Positions 1 through 6,032 of a DNA stretch of 11,044 bases are shown here, piece by piece (the first letter of the stretch is position 1; every line of letters begins with the position of its first letter). The stretch is from Pseudomonadota bacterium (GTDB lineage Bacteria; Desulfobacterota; BSN033; WVXP01; G020346125), in the NCBI GenBank assembly GCA_030608745.1, contig JAUWDQ010000072.1, positions 1 through 11,044 of the forward strand. The letters are read 5' to 3'. Below the pieces are notes generated by a model. The model made no database searches, was not told where the DNA came from, and was given only the letters and a program-made list of their open reading frames with translations. The translations under genes and the position numbers were made by a program.

Positions 1-10
1 GTCGGAATCA

Positions 11-136
11 GACGGCAAAGAAAAAAGATCCAGATGCAAGGCGCGCAAATCCTGAGGAATGAGGCGTACATAGAAGTACGCTGCAATGACGAAGGATGCA
101 GCGCAACGCAGCAGATGGACTTTTTACGAAGCCGTC
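11..136. repeat. 126-bp nested imperfect palindrome (dispersed-repeat-like)
   Basis: The ends are GACGGC (11-16) and GCCGTC (131-136). The left arm continues with an A-rich run to TCCA at 32, mirrored by TGGACTTTTTACGAA at 116-130. The centre is GCGTAC (64-69), a 6-nt loop, then GTACGC (76-81). The arms between also align with gaps, so the whole segment can fold into one long hairpin. The right end resembles, from memory, short intergenic repeats of Desulfobacterota genomes; I could not check this. The element overlaps the upstream part of the permease reading frame, which argues that codons before 161 are not genuine. No transposase is present; a MITE-like or REP-like non-coding repeat is the best description. 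Confidence 0.75.
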
Positions 137-160
137 AATGAAAAGGCTCGGATCTTCCCC

Positions 161-1174
161 ATGATCGTTAGCCCCAAGAGGATCATCGCCGTCTGCTCCT
201 TACTTTTCTGTTTGCTGTTGGGGGTCATCCTTGCCTCCCTCTCACTCGGTGCGGCGAAAATTGGACTCCCTCAGGTATTACGAGTACTCATTCACCACGC
301 GGTCTATTTCGATAGTCCGGCGGGGCCGGAAGGGCTTATCATCCTTTCCGTAAGGTTGCCCAGGATACTCCTCGCCGGGCTTGTTGGTGCAGCCCTTGCT
401 GTTGCGGGGTGCTCTTTCCAAGCCCTTTTGAGAAACCCCCTGGCTGATCCTTATATCCTGGGGGTCTCCAGCGGTTCTGCTTTAGGAGCCGTTTCGGCTA
501 TCCTCGTCGGCCTCAGCGCCACCTCCTTCGGCATGCCATTGGCCTCCTTTTGTGGCGCCATCATCACGGTCATGCTCGTCTTCCATGTTGGGAAGGTGGG
601 AAGGGGCCTCCATACCAATACGCTACTCCTGGCAGGGGTGATCATCAGCTCCTTCTTTTCGGCCATCATCATGTTCCTCATCTCCGTTGTCCAAAACGAG
701 GACCTTTCAAAGATCGTCTTCTGGTTGATGGGGGATTTCAGCTTTGCCAATTATCATTTCATCCTGATCATTCTGCCCTACATAGCGGGAGGAATGGTTG
801 CCCTCTATTCCTATGCAAGGGGGTTAAACCTTATGGTAATGGGGGAAGAAACGGCGATTCAGTTGGGGGTCGATGTGGAACGATTGAAAAAGATGGCTTA
901 TATATTCGCCTCCCTCATCACGGCGGCGGCAGTATCGGTCTGCGGCCTTATCGGCTTCGTAGGGCTCATCATCCCCCATTCTATTAGAATGCTTTTTGGC
1001 CCCGATCACCGCCTTCTCATCCCGGCCTCAGCGCTCATGGGGGCATGCTTCTTGATTGGCTCGGATACCATCGCCAGGACAATTGCCGCCCCCATGGAAC
1101 TGCCCGTGGGGGCGGTGACGGCAACCTTCGGGGCCCCCTTCTTCATCTATCTCCTCAAAAGGAGAAAGGCATAA
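161..1174 (+). CDS. FecCD-family ABC transporter permease (iron-chelate/cobalamin type)
   Basis: Inner-membrane permease subunit of an importer for iron-siderophore, haem or cobalamin-like substrates. From ATG 161 it is 337 residues, the usual family length. The protein is strongly hydrophobic throughout with about ten potential membrane spans, the first at roughly residues 7-27. Family landmarks are the RLPR-ILLAGLVGAALAVAG stretch followed by Q-LLRNPLADPYILG, the GFVGLIIPH coupling-region motif, and the C-terminal ELPVGAVTATFGAPFF. The reading frame is open back to 86, but those 25 codons lie largely inside the palindromic repeat, so 161 is preferred although its ribosome binding site is poor. 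The ATPase gene follows after one base, clearly as an operon. The substrate-binding protein is expected upstream, outside the window. Substrate cannot be told from sequence. Confidence 0.93.
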   Translation: MIVSPKRIIAVCSLLFCLLLGVILASLSLGAAKIGLPQVLRVLIHHAVYFDSPAGPEGLIILSVRLPRILLAGLVGAALAVAGCSFQALLRNPLADPYILGVSSGSALGAVSAILVGLSATSFGMPLASFCGAIITVMLVFHVGKVGRGLHTNTLLLAGVIISSFFSAIIMFLISVVQNEDLSKIVFWLMGDFSFANYHFILIILPYIAGGMVALYSYARGLNLMVMGEETAIQLGVDVERLKKMAYIFASLITAAAVSVCGLIGFVGLIIPHSIRMLFGPDHRLLIPASALMGACFLIGSDTIARTIAAPMELPVGAVTATFGAPFFIYLLKRRKA

Positions 1175-1175
1175 C

Positions 1176-1994
1176 GTGGCGGGTATTGACGTCAGGGAGA
1201 TTTACTTTCGATACGCCCACCAATGGGTCATCGAGGATCTCTCCTTCCGCGTAGAAGTGGGAGAATTCTGGGGAATCATCGGCCCAAATGCCTCAGGAAA
1301 AACGACGTTGCTTAAGATCCTCTACGGGTTTATCGACCCCCAAAGGGGAGGGGTCTTCATCGATGGGGGCGAATTGAGGCGAATGAAGCGGCCCGATATC
1401 GCGAAGAAGATCGCCGTCGTCCCTCAAGAAACCCAAATCAGCTTTCCCTTCACGTCCTTCGAGGTGGTCCTTATGGGGAGATCGCCCTATCTGGGGCGCC
1501 TGCAATTCGAGGGGAGAGACGACTTCGAAATAGCCGAAAGGGCCATGAGGCTCACCGATACGCTCCGTTTTTCCCGAAGGCCCATAAACGAACTGAGCGG
1601 CGGAGAAAGACAGCGGATCTTCATTGCCCGAGCCCTGGCTCAGGAACCCGAAATCATTCTCCTCGATGAACCCACATCCAATCTTGACATAAGCCACCAG
1701 GTCGAATTTTACGACCTCATCAGCCGGTTGAATCGAGAGAAAAACCTTACCATCCTTACCGTCTCCCACGACATCAACTTGGCATCGGAATACTGCCGAA
1801 AAATCATCCTCCTCAAAGAGGGCAGAATATTCAAAATGGGAAGCCCGAAGGAAGTGGTGGCCGAGGAACATATCAGACAGGTCTATGGAAATCGGGTTTT
1901 GGTGGACGAAAATCCCGTAACGGGATCCCCCAGGATAACCCTCTTGCGGAAGGATCCATCAAACATCGGAAACCCCGAGGCGCAGGTGAAATGA
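1176..1994 (+). CDS. ABC transporter ATP-binding protein (FecE/BtuD/FepC type)
   Basis: Cytoplasmic ATPase that powers the permease encoded just before it. The 272-residue protein has Walker A GPNASGKT at 36-43, Q-loop Gln84, ABC signature LSGGE at 140-144, Walker B ending D164-E165, D-loop SNLD at 168-171 and switch His198 in SHD. The whole catalytic set is intact. The start is GTG 1176, one base after the permease stop, preceded by an AGGAG sequence (about 1160-1164), which suggests translational coupling. The C-terminal part (PKEVVAEEHIRQVYG) is typical of iron-chelate/cobalamin importer ATPases. Its last codons overlap, in an ATGA arrangement, the start of a truncated dehydratase-like gene, so the ancestral operon probably continued into that gene. 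Confidence 0.95.
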   Translation: MAGIDVREIYFRYAHQWVIEDLSFRVEVGEFWGIIGPNASGKTTLLKILYGFIDPQRGGVFIDGGELRRMKRPDIAKKIAVVPQETQISFPFTSFEVVLMGRSPYLGRLQFEGRDDFEIAERAMRLTDTLRFSRRPINELSGGERQRIFIARALAQEPEIILLDEPTSNLDISHQVEFYDLISRLNREKNLTILTVSHDINLASEYCRKIILLKEGRIFKMGSPKEVVAEEHIRQVYGNRVLVDENPVTGSPRITLLRKDPSNIGNPEAQVK

Positions 1995-2104
1995 TAAAAC
2001 CTCAGGAAATAGAGAGGGCAAGGCAGACTATTCAAGAGATGGTCCATCCCACCCCAATATTGACCTCCGACTCCATTAACTTCCCACATGGGGATTCTCG
2101 ATAG
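1991..2104 (+). pseudogene. Truncated 5' remnant of a threonine-dehydratase-like PLP enzyme gene
   Basis: An ATG overlapping the ATPase stop (ATGA at 1991-1994) opens a 37-codon frame that begins MIKPQEIERARQTI and contains VHPTPILTSDSIN. This is the N-terminal pattern of fold-type II threonine/serine dehydratases: an E-I-x-x-A-R helix, then a TPL-like motif about 20 residues on. Similarity ends near 2080 and the frame stops at TAG 2102-2104, before the PLP lysine region. It is therefore inactive. The intact gene at 2964 shows only family-level resemblance (EI-x-RAR, PTP), so the remnant is not a recent copy of it. The break lies beside the ATTGACCTC repeats and the HAD gene. A genuine short peptide is possible but less likely. 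Confidence 0.65.
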
Positions 2105-2120
2105 GACTATTGAGGTCAAT
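2059..2120. repeat. ATTGACCTC inverted pair (third copy at 2939-2947)
   Basis: ATTGACCTC lies at 2059-2067 and its exact complement GAGGTCAAT at 2112-2120. A third copy, on the plus strand, is at 2939-2947. The 2112 copy extends as TTGAGGTCAATCCCC (2110-2124) and the 2939 copy as GGGGCATTGACCTCAA (2934-2949), so these two are inverted copies of about 15 bp flanking the HAD gene. The 2112 copy contains the HAD stop codon. Three copies of a 9-mer in 900 bp is far above chance and suggests a rearrangement scar or short mobile-element ends. Confidence 0.5.
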
Positions 2121-2766
2121 CCCCGTTTCTCTCACGTTTCTTTCCATTTCTATCGGAAACCCATATTTCCACTCCGTGGTTTAACAATTTCGCTTCGAGG
2201 TCTTCTGGGGACCTGAAGGGAATGGTTTGGAAGCCTACTTGACGGGCGGGGACAAGATACGGCTCTTTGTCATCGATGTAAAGGGACCTCTCAGGGGTGA
2301 GGTTGAAACGACGGATAACCAGCTCATAGATGCCCACCTCCGGTTTTCTCATGCCAACCTCCCACGAAAGCACGGTTCCGTTGAAGATGTCATAGAGACG
2401 ATACCTTTCCTGGAGGTAATGGGTCGTCGCTTTATCCACATTGGAAAGGCAGTAAAGGGGATAGCGCCGCCTCACCCTTTCCAGGATGTGGATGGTCTCG
2501 GGGATCGGCACCAACATCCTTCTCCATTGTCTCAGTTCCCGAGCCACCTCACCTTCGACCCTCAATTTGGAAGCCAGCGTCCTCCACAGCTCCTCTTCGT
2601 TGATGAAATCCTTGTTGTAGAGTTTCCATTCCTCAGAGCCCACCGTCAAGGCGTAAAAGGCCTCGCCTGACATCCCAATCTTCGCCTCAAATTCCGCGAA
2701 GAAGGACTTGAAATCATCCCTTACGACCACGCCACCCACATCCGATACGATCGCCTCAACCCTCAT
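2116..2766 (-). CDS. HAD-superfamily subfamily IA hydrolase (YihX-like)
   Basis: Probable cytoplasmic phosphatase of the haloacid dehalogenase superfamily, 216 residues. The nucleophile is Asp9 in SDVGGVVV, motif II is Ser108 in LSNVD, motif III is Lys141 in RKPE, and motif IV is Asp165-Asp166 in YIDD. A helical cap-like region lies between residues 15 and 90. The acid/base position two after the nucleophile is Gly11 rather than Asp, as in the DxG variants such as YihX, which is reported to act on sugar phosphates; substrate here is unknown. The start is the ATG at 2766, with AGAGGTGA shortly upstream. The frame stays open to 2901, but the extra residues lack family similarity. It is divergent from the dehydratase gene and its 3' end abuts the truncated dehydratase remnant. 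Confidence 0.88.
   Translation of the reverse strand: MRVEAIVSDVGGVVVRDDFKSFFAEFEAKIGMSGEAFYALTVGSEEWKLYNKDFINEEELWRTLASKLRVEGEVARELRQWRRMLVPIPETIHILERVRRRYPLYCLSNVDKATTHYLQERYRLYDIFNGTVLSWEVGMRKPEVGIYELVIRRFNLTPERSLYIDDKEPYLVPARQVGFQTIPFRSPEDLEAKLLNHGVEIWVSDRNGKKRERNGD
2161..2191. repeat. Direct repeat copy 1, in the HAD 3' coding end
   Basis: CCATATTTCCAC, then 12 less conserved bases, then CAATTTC. The same arrangement recurs at 2870-2899 with 11 intervening bases. This copy encodes the HAD C-terminal KLLNHGVEIW. Confidence 0.6.
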
Positions 2767-2788
2767 CGTTTTAGCCTCACCTCTATCT

Positions 2789-2829
2789 CGGGGAATATCC
2801 GGGAAGACGTCAAAATCCGAGGAATATCC
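2789..2829. promoter_or_regulatory. Paired GGAATATCC sites in the divergent HAD/dehydratase promoter region
   Basis: CGGGGAATATCC (2789-2800) and CGAGGAATATCC (2818-2829) match at 11 of 12 bases with starts 29 bp apart, close to three helical turns. They lie 23-63 bp upstream of the HAD start, in the 197-bp region between two divergent genes, where a shared operator would be expected. A TTGACA sits at 2902-2907 facing the dehydratase gene, but its best -10 match (CATTAT, 2928-2933) is 20 bp away, so that promoter is doubtful. Regulatory function is an inference. Confidence 0.35.
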
Positions 2830-2869
2830 CTGAAACGTGTGGTTCCTTTTAAATCTATCACCATATGGA

Positions 2870-2899
2870 CCATATTTCCACACCCCCGTCAGCAATTTC
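2870..2899. repeat. Direct repeat copy 2, upstream of the HAD gene
   Basis: Second copy of the repeat at 2161-2191: the same CCATATTTCCAC start and CAATTTC end. Read on the minus strand it gives KLLTGVWKYG, comparable with the HAD tail KLLNHGVEIW. It may be a leftover of a duplicated HAD 3' end. Confidence 0.5.
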
Positions 2900-2963
2900 A
2901 TTTGACAAAACCGCCTCTTTTACGCCACATTATGGGGCATTGACCTCAACGAGGAGGAATACC

Positions 2964-3968
2964 GTGTCAGAGGAGATTTCCCTCAAGGAGATCGTTAGGG
3001 CCCGCGCAGTGATCTATCGATACCTGAGGCCCACCCCCCTTATCCACTATCAACCTCTTTCCGAGATCACCGGCTTTCAAACCTACATCAAACACGAAAA
3101 CCACAACCCCACTGGTGCCTTCAAGGTCAGGGGTGGTCTCAACCTCATCGCCTCCCTGCCTCAAGAGGAGAAGGAGAGGGGGGTAATTACGGCTACCCGG
3201 GGGAATCACGGTCAGTCCATAGCCATGGCCTCTCGGATTTTTGGCGTTCCGTGCACCCTCCTTGTTCCCCACGGAAATAATCCCGAGAAGAACAGGGCCA
3301 TGAGGGGTTTTGGAGCGGAGCTGGTGGAATATGGGCGGGATTTCGACGAGGCGAGGCAGAGGGCCGAAGAGATCCGAGAGGAAAAGGGACTACGGTACAT
3401 CCATCCCGCCAACGAGCCCAGGTTGATCAACGGTGTGGGAACATACAGCTTGGAGATCTTCGAGGACCTGCCCGACGTCGATGCCATCATCGTTCCCATC
3501 GGTGGTGGAAGCGGCGCGTGTGGAGCCATCACTATCGCCCGGGCCCTCAATCCCAACACGAGGGTCATTGGCGTTCAGGCGGAAAGGGCTCCCTCCGTCT
3601 ATCTCTCTTGGAAGGAAGGCCGGATCATCGAAACCGAGAGCGCCGATACCTTCGCCGACGGCCTGGCGACCCGCGTCCCCTTTGAGATGACCTTCAATAT
3701 CATACGAGAAGGGATATCGGATATCGTAACCGTCTCGGAAGAGGAGATGAAGTCGAGCGTCCGGCTCTTGCTGGAAACGACCCACAATTTGGCGGAAGGG
3801 GCGGGAGCGGCTCCCCTTGCAGCCGCTTTAAAGCTAAGGGACCGGCTGAGGGGCAAGAAGGTGGTCATCATCTTGAGCGGAGGGAATATCGACTTGGCTA
3901 CCCTGAGGTGGGCCTTGATGGATGAGGGGGGGCAAAACGGGGAACTGTCCCACGGGAGTCAATCATAG
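2964..3968 (+). CDS. Threonine/serine dehydratase-family PLP-dependent enzyme
   Basis: Fold-type II pyridoxal-phosphate enzyme, likely deaminating threonine, serine or a related amino acid to a 2-oxo acid. The 334-residue protein has the PLP lysine Lys54 in NPTGAFKVRG, the glycine-rich phosphate loop GGGSG at 180-184 and SGGN at 305-308, where Ser305 would contact the pyridine nitrogen as in dehydratases. There is no C-terminal ACT regulatory domain, so it resembles short catabolic enzymes. The KHENHNPTGAFK wording also recalls hydroxyectoine-utilisation (EutB) dehydratases, so the true substrate may be unusual. Start GTG 2964 is chosen for the GAGGAGG ribosome binding site 7 nt upstream; codons back to 2865 do not look like protein. 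It converges on the zinc-ribbon gene with 4 bp between the stops. Confidence 0.9.
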   Translation: MSEEISLKEIVRARAVIYRYLRPTPLIHYQPLSEITGFQTYIKHENHNPTGAFKVRGGLNLIASLPQEEKERGVITATRGNHGQSIAMASRIFGVPCTLLVPHGNNPEKNRAMRGFGAELVEYGRDFDEARQRAEEIREEKGLRYIHPANEPRLINGVGTYSLEIFEDLPDVDAIIVPIGGGSGACGAITIARALNPNTRVIGVQAERAPSVYLSWKEGRIIETESADTFADGLATRVPFEMTFNIIREGISDIVTVSEEEMKSSVRLLLETTHNLAEGAGAAPLAAALKLRDRLRGKKVVIILSGGNIDLATLRWALMDEGGQNGELSHGSQS

Positions 3969-3972
3969 GGCC

Positions 3973-4215
3973 TTAATCCTCGAATTCAACCCTAAACCCT
4001 TCTTGCCTCTCCAGTTCCTTCTCCAGGGCCTCCAACTCCCGTTTCTTGTCTTCCAACTCTCGTTTTTTGTCCTGATAATGGGCTATCGTTCCAAATCCCT
4101 TCCACTGTTGTCTGCATGCGGGGCAAAAATTCTGCGCCTCGACCCCCTTGAAAATCTTCTCGCTGTATGGAAACCTGGCCCCACAATTCCCACAGATAAC
4201 AACCAAACTTCCCAT
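3973..4215 (-). CDS. Small zinc-ribbon protein with C-terminal coiled coil
   Basis: An 80-residue hypothetical protein. Two CxxC knuckles (Cys8/Cys11 in CGNC and Cys31/Cys34 in CPAC) are separated by 19 residues, which predicts one structural zinc ribbon. From about residue 48 the chain is highly charged and heptad-like: DKKRELE occurs twice in tandem, then LEKELERQE, indicating a helical coiled coil for oligomerisation or docking. Start ATG 4215 has AGAGGT just upstream. The gene lies downstream of dnaA on the same strand, behind a stem-loop terminator, so it may get read-through transcription or its own promoter. Zinc ribbons of this shape occur in nucleic-acid-binding and regulatory adaptor proteins, but no specific function can be assigned. 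No signal peptide or membrane span is visible. Confidence 0.8.
   Translation of the reverse strand: MGSLVVICGNCGARFPYSEKIFKGVEAQNFCPACRQQWKGFGTIAHYQDKKRELEDKKRELEALEKELERQEGFRVEFED
4031..4072. repeat. Tandem 21-bp repeat encoding a duplicated heptad
   Basis: The segments 4031-4051 and 4052-4072 agree at 18 of 21 bases, and two of the three differences are C/T silent-type changes. They encode the DKKRELE-DKKRELE pair of the zinc-ribbon protein, consistent with a recent duplication lengthening the coiled coil by seven residues. Confidence 0.8.
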
Positions 4216-4248
4216 CCCGGATACCTCTGGCTAGAGCAAAAGAAAAGA

Positions 4249-4294
4249 GGGGGTATCTGCTCCCCATACCCCACGGAAAATCAGGGATACCCCC
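4249..4294 (-). terminator. Stem-loop terminator after dnaA
   Basis: GGGGGTATC (4249-4257) and GATACCCCC (4286-4294) form a perfect 9-bp stem. Read on the minus strand, the stem is followed by TCTTTTCTTTTG, a U-rich tract. It sits in the 90-bp gap between the dnaA stop and the zinc-ribbon start. The loop is long (28 nt), so efficiency may be moderate. Confidence 0.6.
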
Positions 4295-4305
4295 CCGCCC
4301 CTTTT

Positions 4306-5643
4306 TCATCCACCTCGGACCTTCTCGGTGAGAAATTCGATCTGACGGCCTATCCGGGGATCGTCCCTCACCTTCCTCTCCATATTGGCTATGGAGTAGA
4401 TCACCGAGGCGTGCTTTTTATTGAAGGCTTTCCCGATGGCCTCAAGGGATCCATTGGTCAACTTCCGACAGAGAAACATGGCAACTTGCCTGGGAAGGTA
4501 GATCTCCCTCCTCTTCGACCTCGATTTCATCCGCTCGATATCGACCCGATAATGCCTTCCTACCACCTCTTGGATGAGCTCAATGCTGACAATCCGCTCC
4601 TCCTCTTTGACCACATTCCTCATGGACTCCCGGGCCAAATCCAGGTCTATTGAGCGGTGCATCAATGATGATTGGGCGATGATGCTGATGATGGTCCCCT
4701 CCAGCTGTCTAATATTTCCATTGATATGGGACGCCAGGTAGTCCAAAACGGGATCGGGAATATGCACGCCTTCTGTCAATGCCTTGGCCTCCAAAATCCG
4801 CCTGCGTGTCTCCGAATCCGGTGCCTGTAATCGCACAACCAGGCCACATCCCAGCCTCGATTTTAGCCCCTCACCCATTTTCGGAATTTCCTCCGGAGGG
4901 ACAATGCTGGTCAGGATGATCTGTTTGCCGTCGTTATAGAGGGTATCCAAGGTATGGGATAGCTCCGCCTGGGTAGCAGGCTTTCCGCTGAAGAAATGAA
5001 CCCCGTCGATTACCAGGATATCACTGTATTTTCGATACTTCTCCTTGAAGGAAGCGATTCCGTCCCTCCTCAGGGCGGTGACCAGTTCATTGACAAATTC
5101 CTCCGCCGAGACAAGGCAAATTCGAGTCTCCGACCACTTCTCCAACATATAATTTCCAATAGCAGTGGACAAGTGACTTTTACCCAACCCCACATCAGAG
5201 TAAAAGAAAAGCGGATTGTAGTGAATGCCTATCTTATTGGAAACAGCCCAGGCGGCCGAATGGGCGAACTGATTGCAAGGCCCGATCACAAAACGTTCGA
5301 AGGTAAACCTCTTGTTTAACCGGATTCCCCCTAAGGGGCCCGAAGCCATCTTGGGCAGCACCATCTGTCCATTTCCATTGTGAGGAGAGGGGGAACGGCT
5401 CCTCTTTGGGACGGCCTTGAGGGAGATTTGACAATCGTCCTCGGCAACGGAGTGGAAGGCCTCCTTAAGGGTGCTCAGGTAGTACCGGTTCACCCACTCC
5501 TTAAAGAAGACGTTGGGACATTCCAGGACGATCTGTCCCTCCTTCATCTCCTTAAACTCCAAGGGTTTGATCCATAAGTTGAAGGTATCAGAAGCAAGCC
5601 TCTCTTGGATAGAAGCCTTTGCCTTTGCCCATATCTCTTCCAT
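4306..5643 (-). CDS. dnaA: Chromosomal replication initiator protein DnaA (divergent type)
   Basis: AAA+ initiator that binds DnaA boxes and melts the origin. At 445 residues it has domain I (1-75, with Trp24 and Trp50), a short linker (about 76-108), the AAA+ domain starting LNKRFTFERFVIG, and a C-terminal DNA-binding domain. Walker A reads SDVGLGKS (149-156), with Ser in place of the first Gly. Walker B is VIDG (Asp213, Gly214) where DnaA normally has two acids. The box VII position corresponding to E. coli Arg281 is Gly259, while Arg263 matches Arg285. Sensor 2 Arg312 is present in GNIRQLEG. The domain IV signature is NKKHASVIYS (408-417) rather than the classical GGRDHTTV type. Similar wording occurs, as I recall, in Desulfobacterota DnaAs. 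A GGGGTAGGGGG stretch precedes ATG 5643. A candidate origin lies immediately upstream; dnaN is not adjacent. Confidence 0.95.
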   Translation of the reverse strand: MEEIWAKAKASIQERLASDTFNLWIKPLEFKEMKEGQIVLECPNVFFKEWVNRYYLSTLKEAFHSVAEDDCQISLKAVPKRSRSPSPHNGNGQMVLPKMASGPLGGIRLNKRFTFERFVIGPCNQFAHSAAWAVSNKIGIHYNPLFFYSDVGLGKSHLSTAIGNYMLEKWSETRICLVSAEEFVNELVTALRRDGIASFKEKYRKYSDILVIDGVHFFSGKPATQAELSHTLDTLYNDGKQIILTSIVPPEEIPKMGEGLKSRLGCGLVVRLQAPDSETRRRILEAKALTEGVHIPDPVLDYLASHINGNIRQLEGTIISIIAQSSLMHRSIDLDLARESMRNVVKEEERIVSIELIQEVVGRHYRVDIERMKSRSKRREIYLPRQVAMFLCRKLTNGSLEAIGKAFNKKHASVIYSIANMERKVRDDPRIGRQIEFLTEKVRGG

Positions 5644-5775
5644 TGCCCCCTACCCCAAAAATCCTCATTCTCTGATCACGTTTCTCTTATCACTCGCCTT
5701 TATACTAAGTGAACCGGAAAATCGAGGGAGTGTCAAATGCGGTATCGGCCATTTACGAAATTCCGCCATTCCGAG

Positions 5776-5996
5776 TTTTCCACAACCAAAATTTCCTTGC
5801 AAATACTCGTTTCGAGGGGGGATGGGTGAAAAACCCGTGGAGATAAAATCCTTCGGAGCCCCGACGCCTTAGGCTCAATAATCAATAAGTTGGCCCACTT
5901 ATCCACGGCTGTGGATATCTTTTTCCACAATGGAAATCTAATGATTTCTCTCTTTTTCTTCGAATTTCAAAAAATTTCAAAAATGAGAAATTTTTT
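5776..5996. other. Candidate chromosomal origin of replication (oriC)
   Basis: The 389 bp between dnaA and the LarA-like gene hold no credible gene. DnaA-box-like 9-mers are TTTTCCACA at 5776-5784, TTATCCACG at 5899-5907, TGTGGATAT at 5910-5918 (opposite strand) and TTTTCCACA at 5921-5929; three lie within 31 bp. Next to the cluster, 5930-6000 is very AT-rich and contains two perfect tandem 10-mers, ATTTCAAAAA at 5964-5973 and 5974-5983, as expected for a DNA unwinding element. A position beside dnaA fits most bacterial origins. The dnaA promoter must also lie in 5644-5775; a TTGACA on the minus strand at 5731-5736 lacks a well-spaced -10. Strand-skew data were not available. Confidence 0.7.
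5969..5996. repeat. AT-rich perfect 10-bp palindrome at the origin edge
   Basis: AAAAAATTTC (5969-5978), 8-nt spacer, GAAATTTTTT (5987-5996). It overlaps the tandem 10-mers and lies 37 bp beyond the stop of the LarA-like gene, so it could serve as that gene's terminator (T-rich on both strands) or as part of the unwinding element. Confidence 0.6.
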
Positions 5997-6032
5997 TTGT
6001 CGGCCGGAATATCAAAGGAGGAAAGGGACCCA

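Noticed and set aside
86..160. N-terminal extension of the permease from ATG 86
   Set aside because: The codons derive from the palindromic repeat; starting at 161 gives the normal family length and N-terminus.
1293..1871. 192-codon minus-strand frame inside the ABC ATPase gene
   Set aside because: It is antisense to the complete ATPase motif set, with no independent protein signature.
2902..2933. TTGACA with CATTAT as a dehydratase promoter
   Set aside because: A spacer of 20 bp is too long for a confident sigma-70 call.
3922..4653. Open plus-strand frame of 243 codons across the zinc-ribbon and dnaA 3' ends
   Set aside because: It is antisense to two well-supported genes, its product looks compositionally random and it has no family motif.
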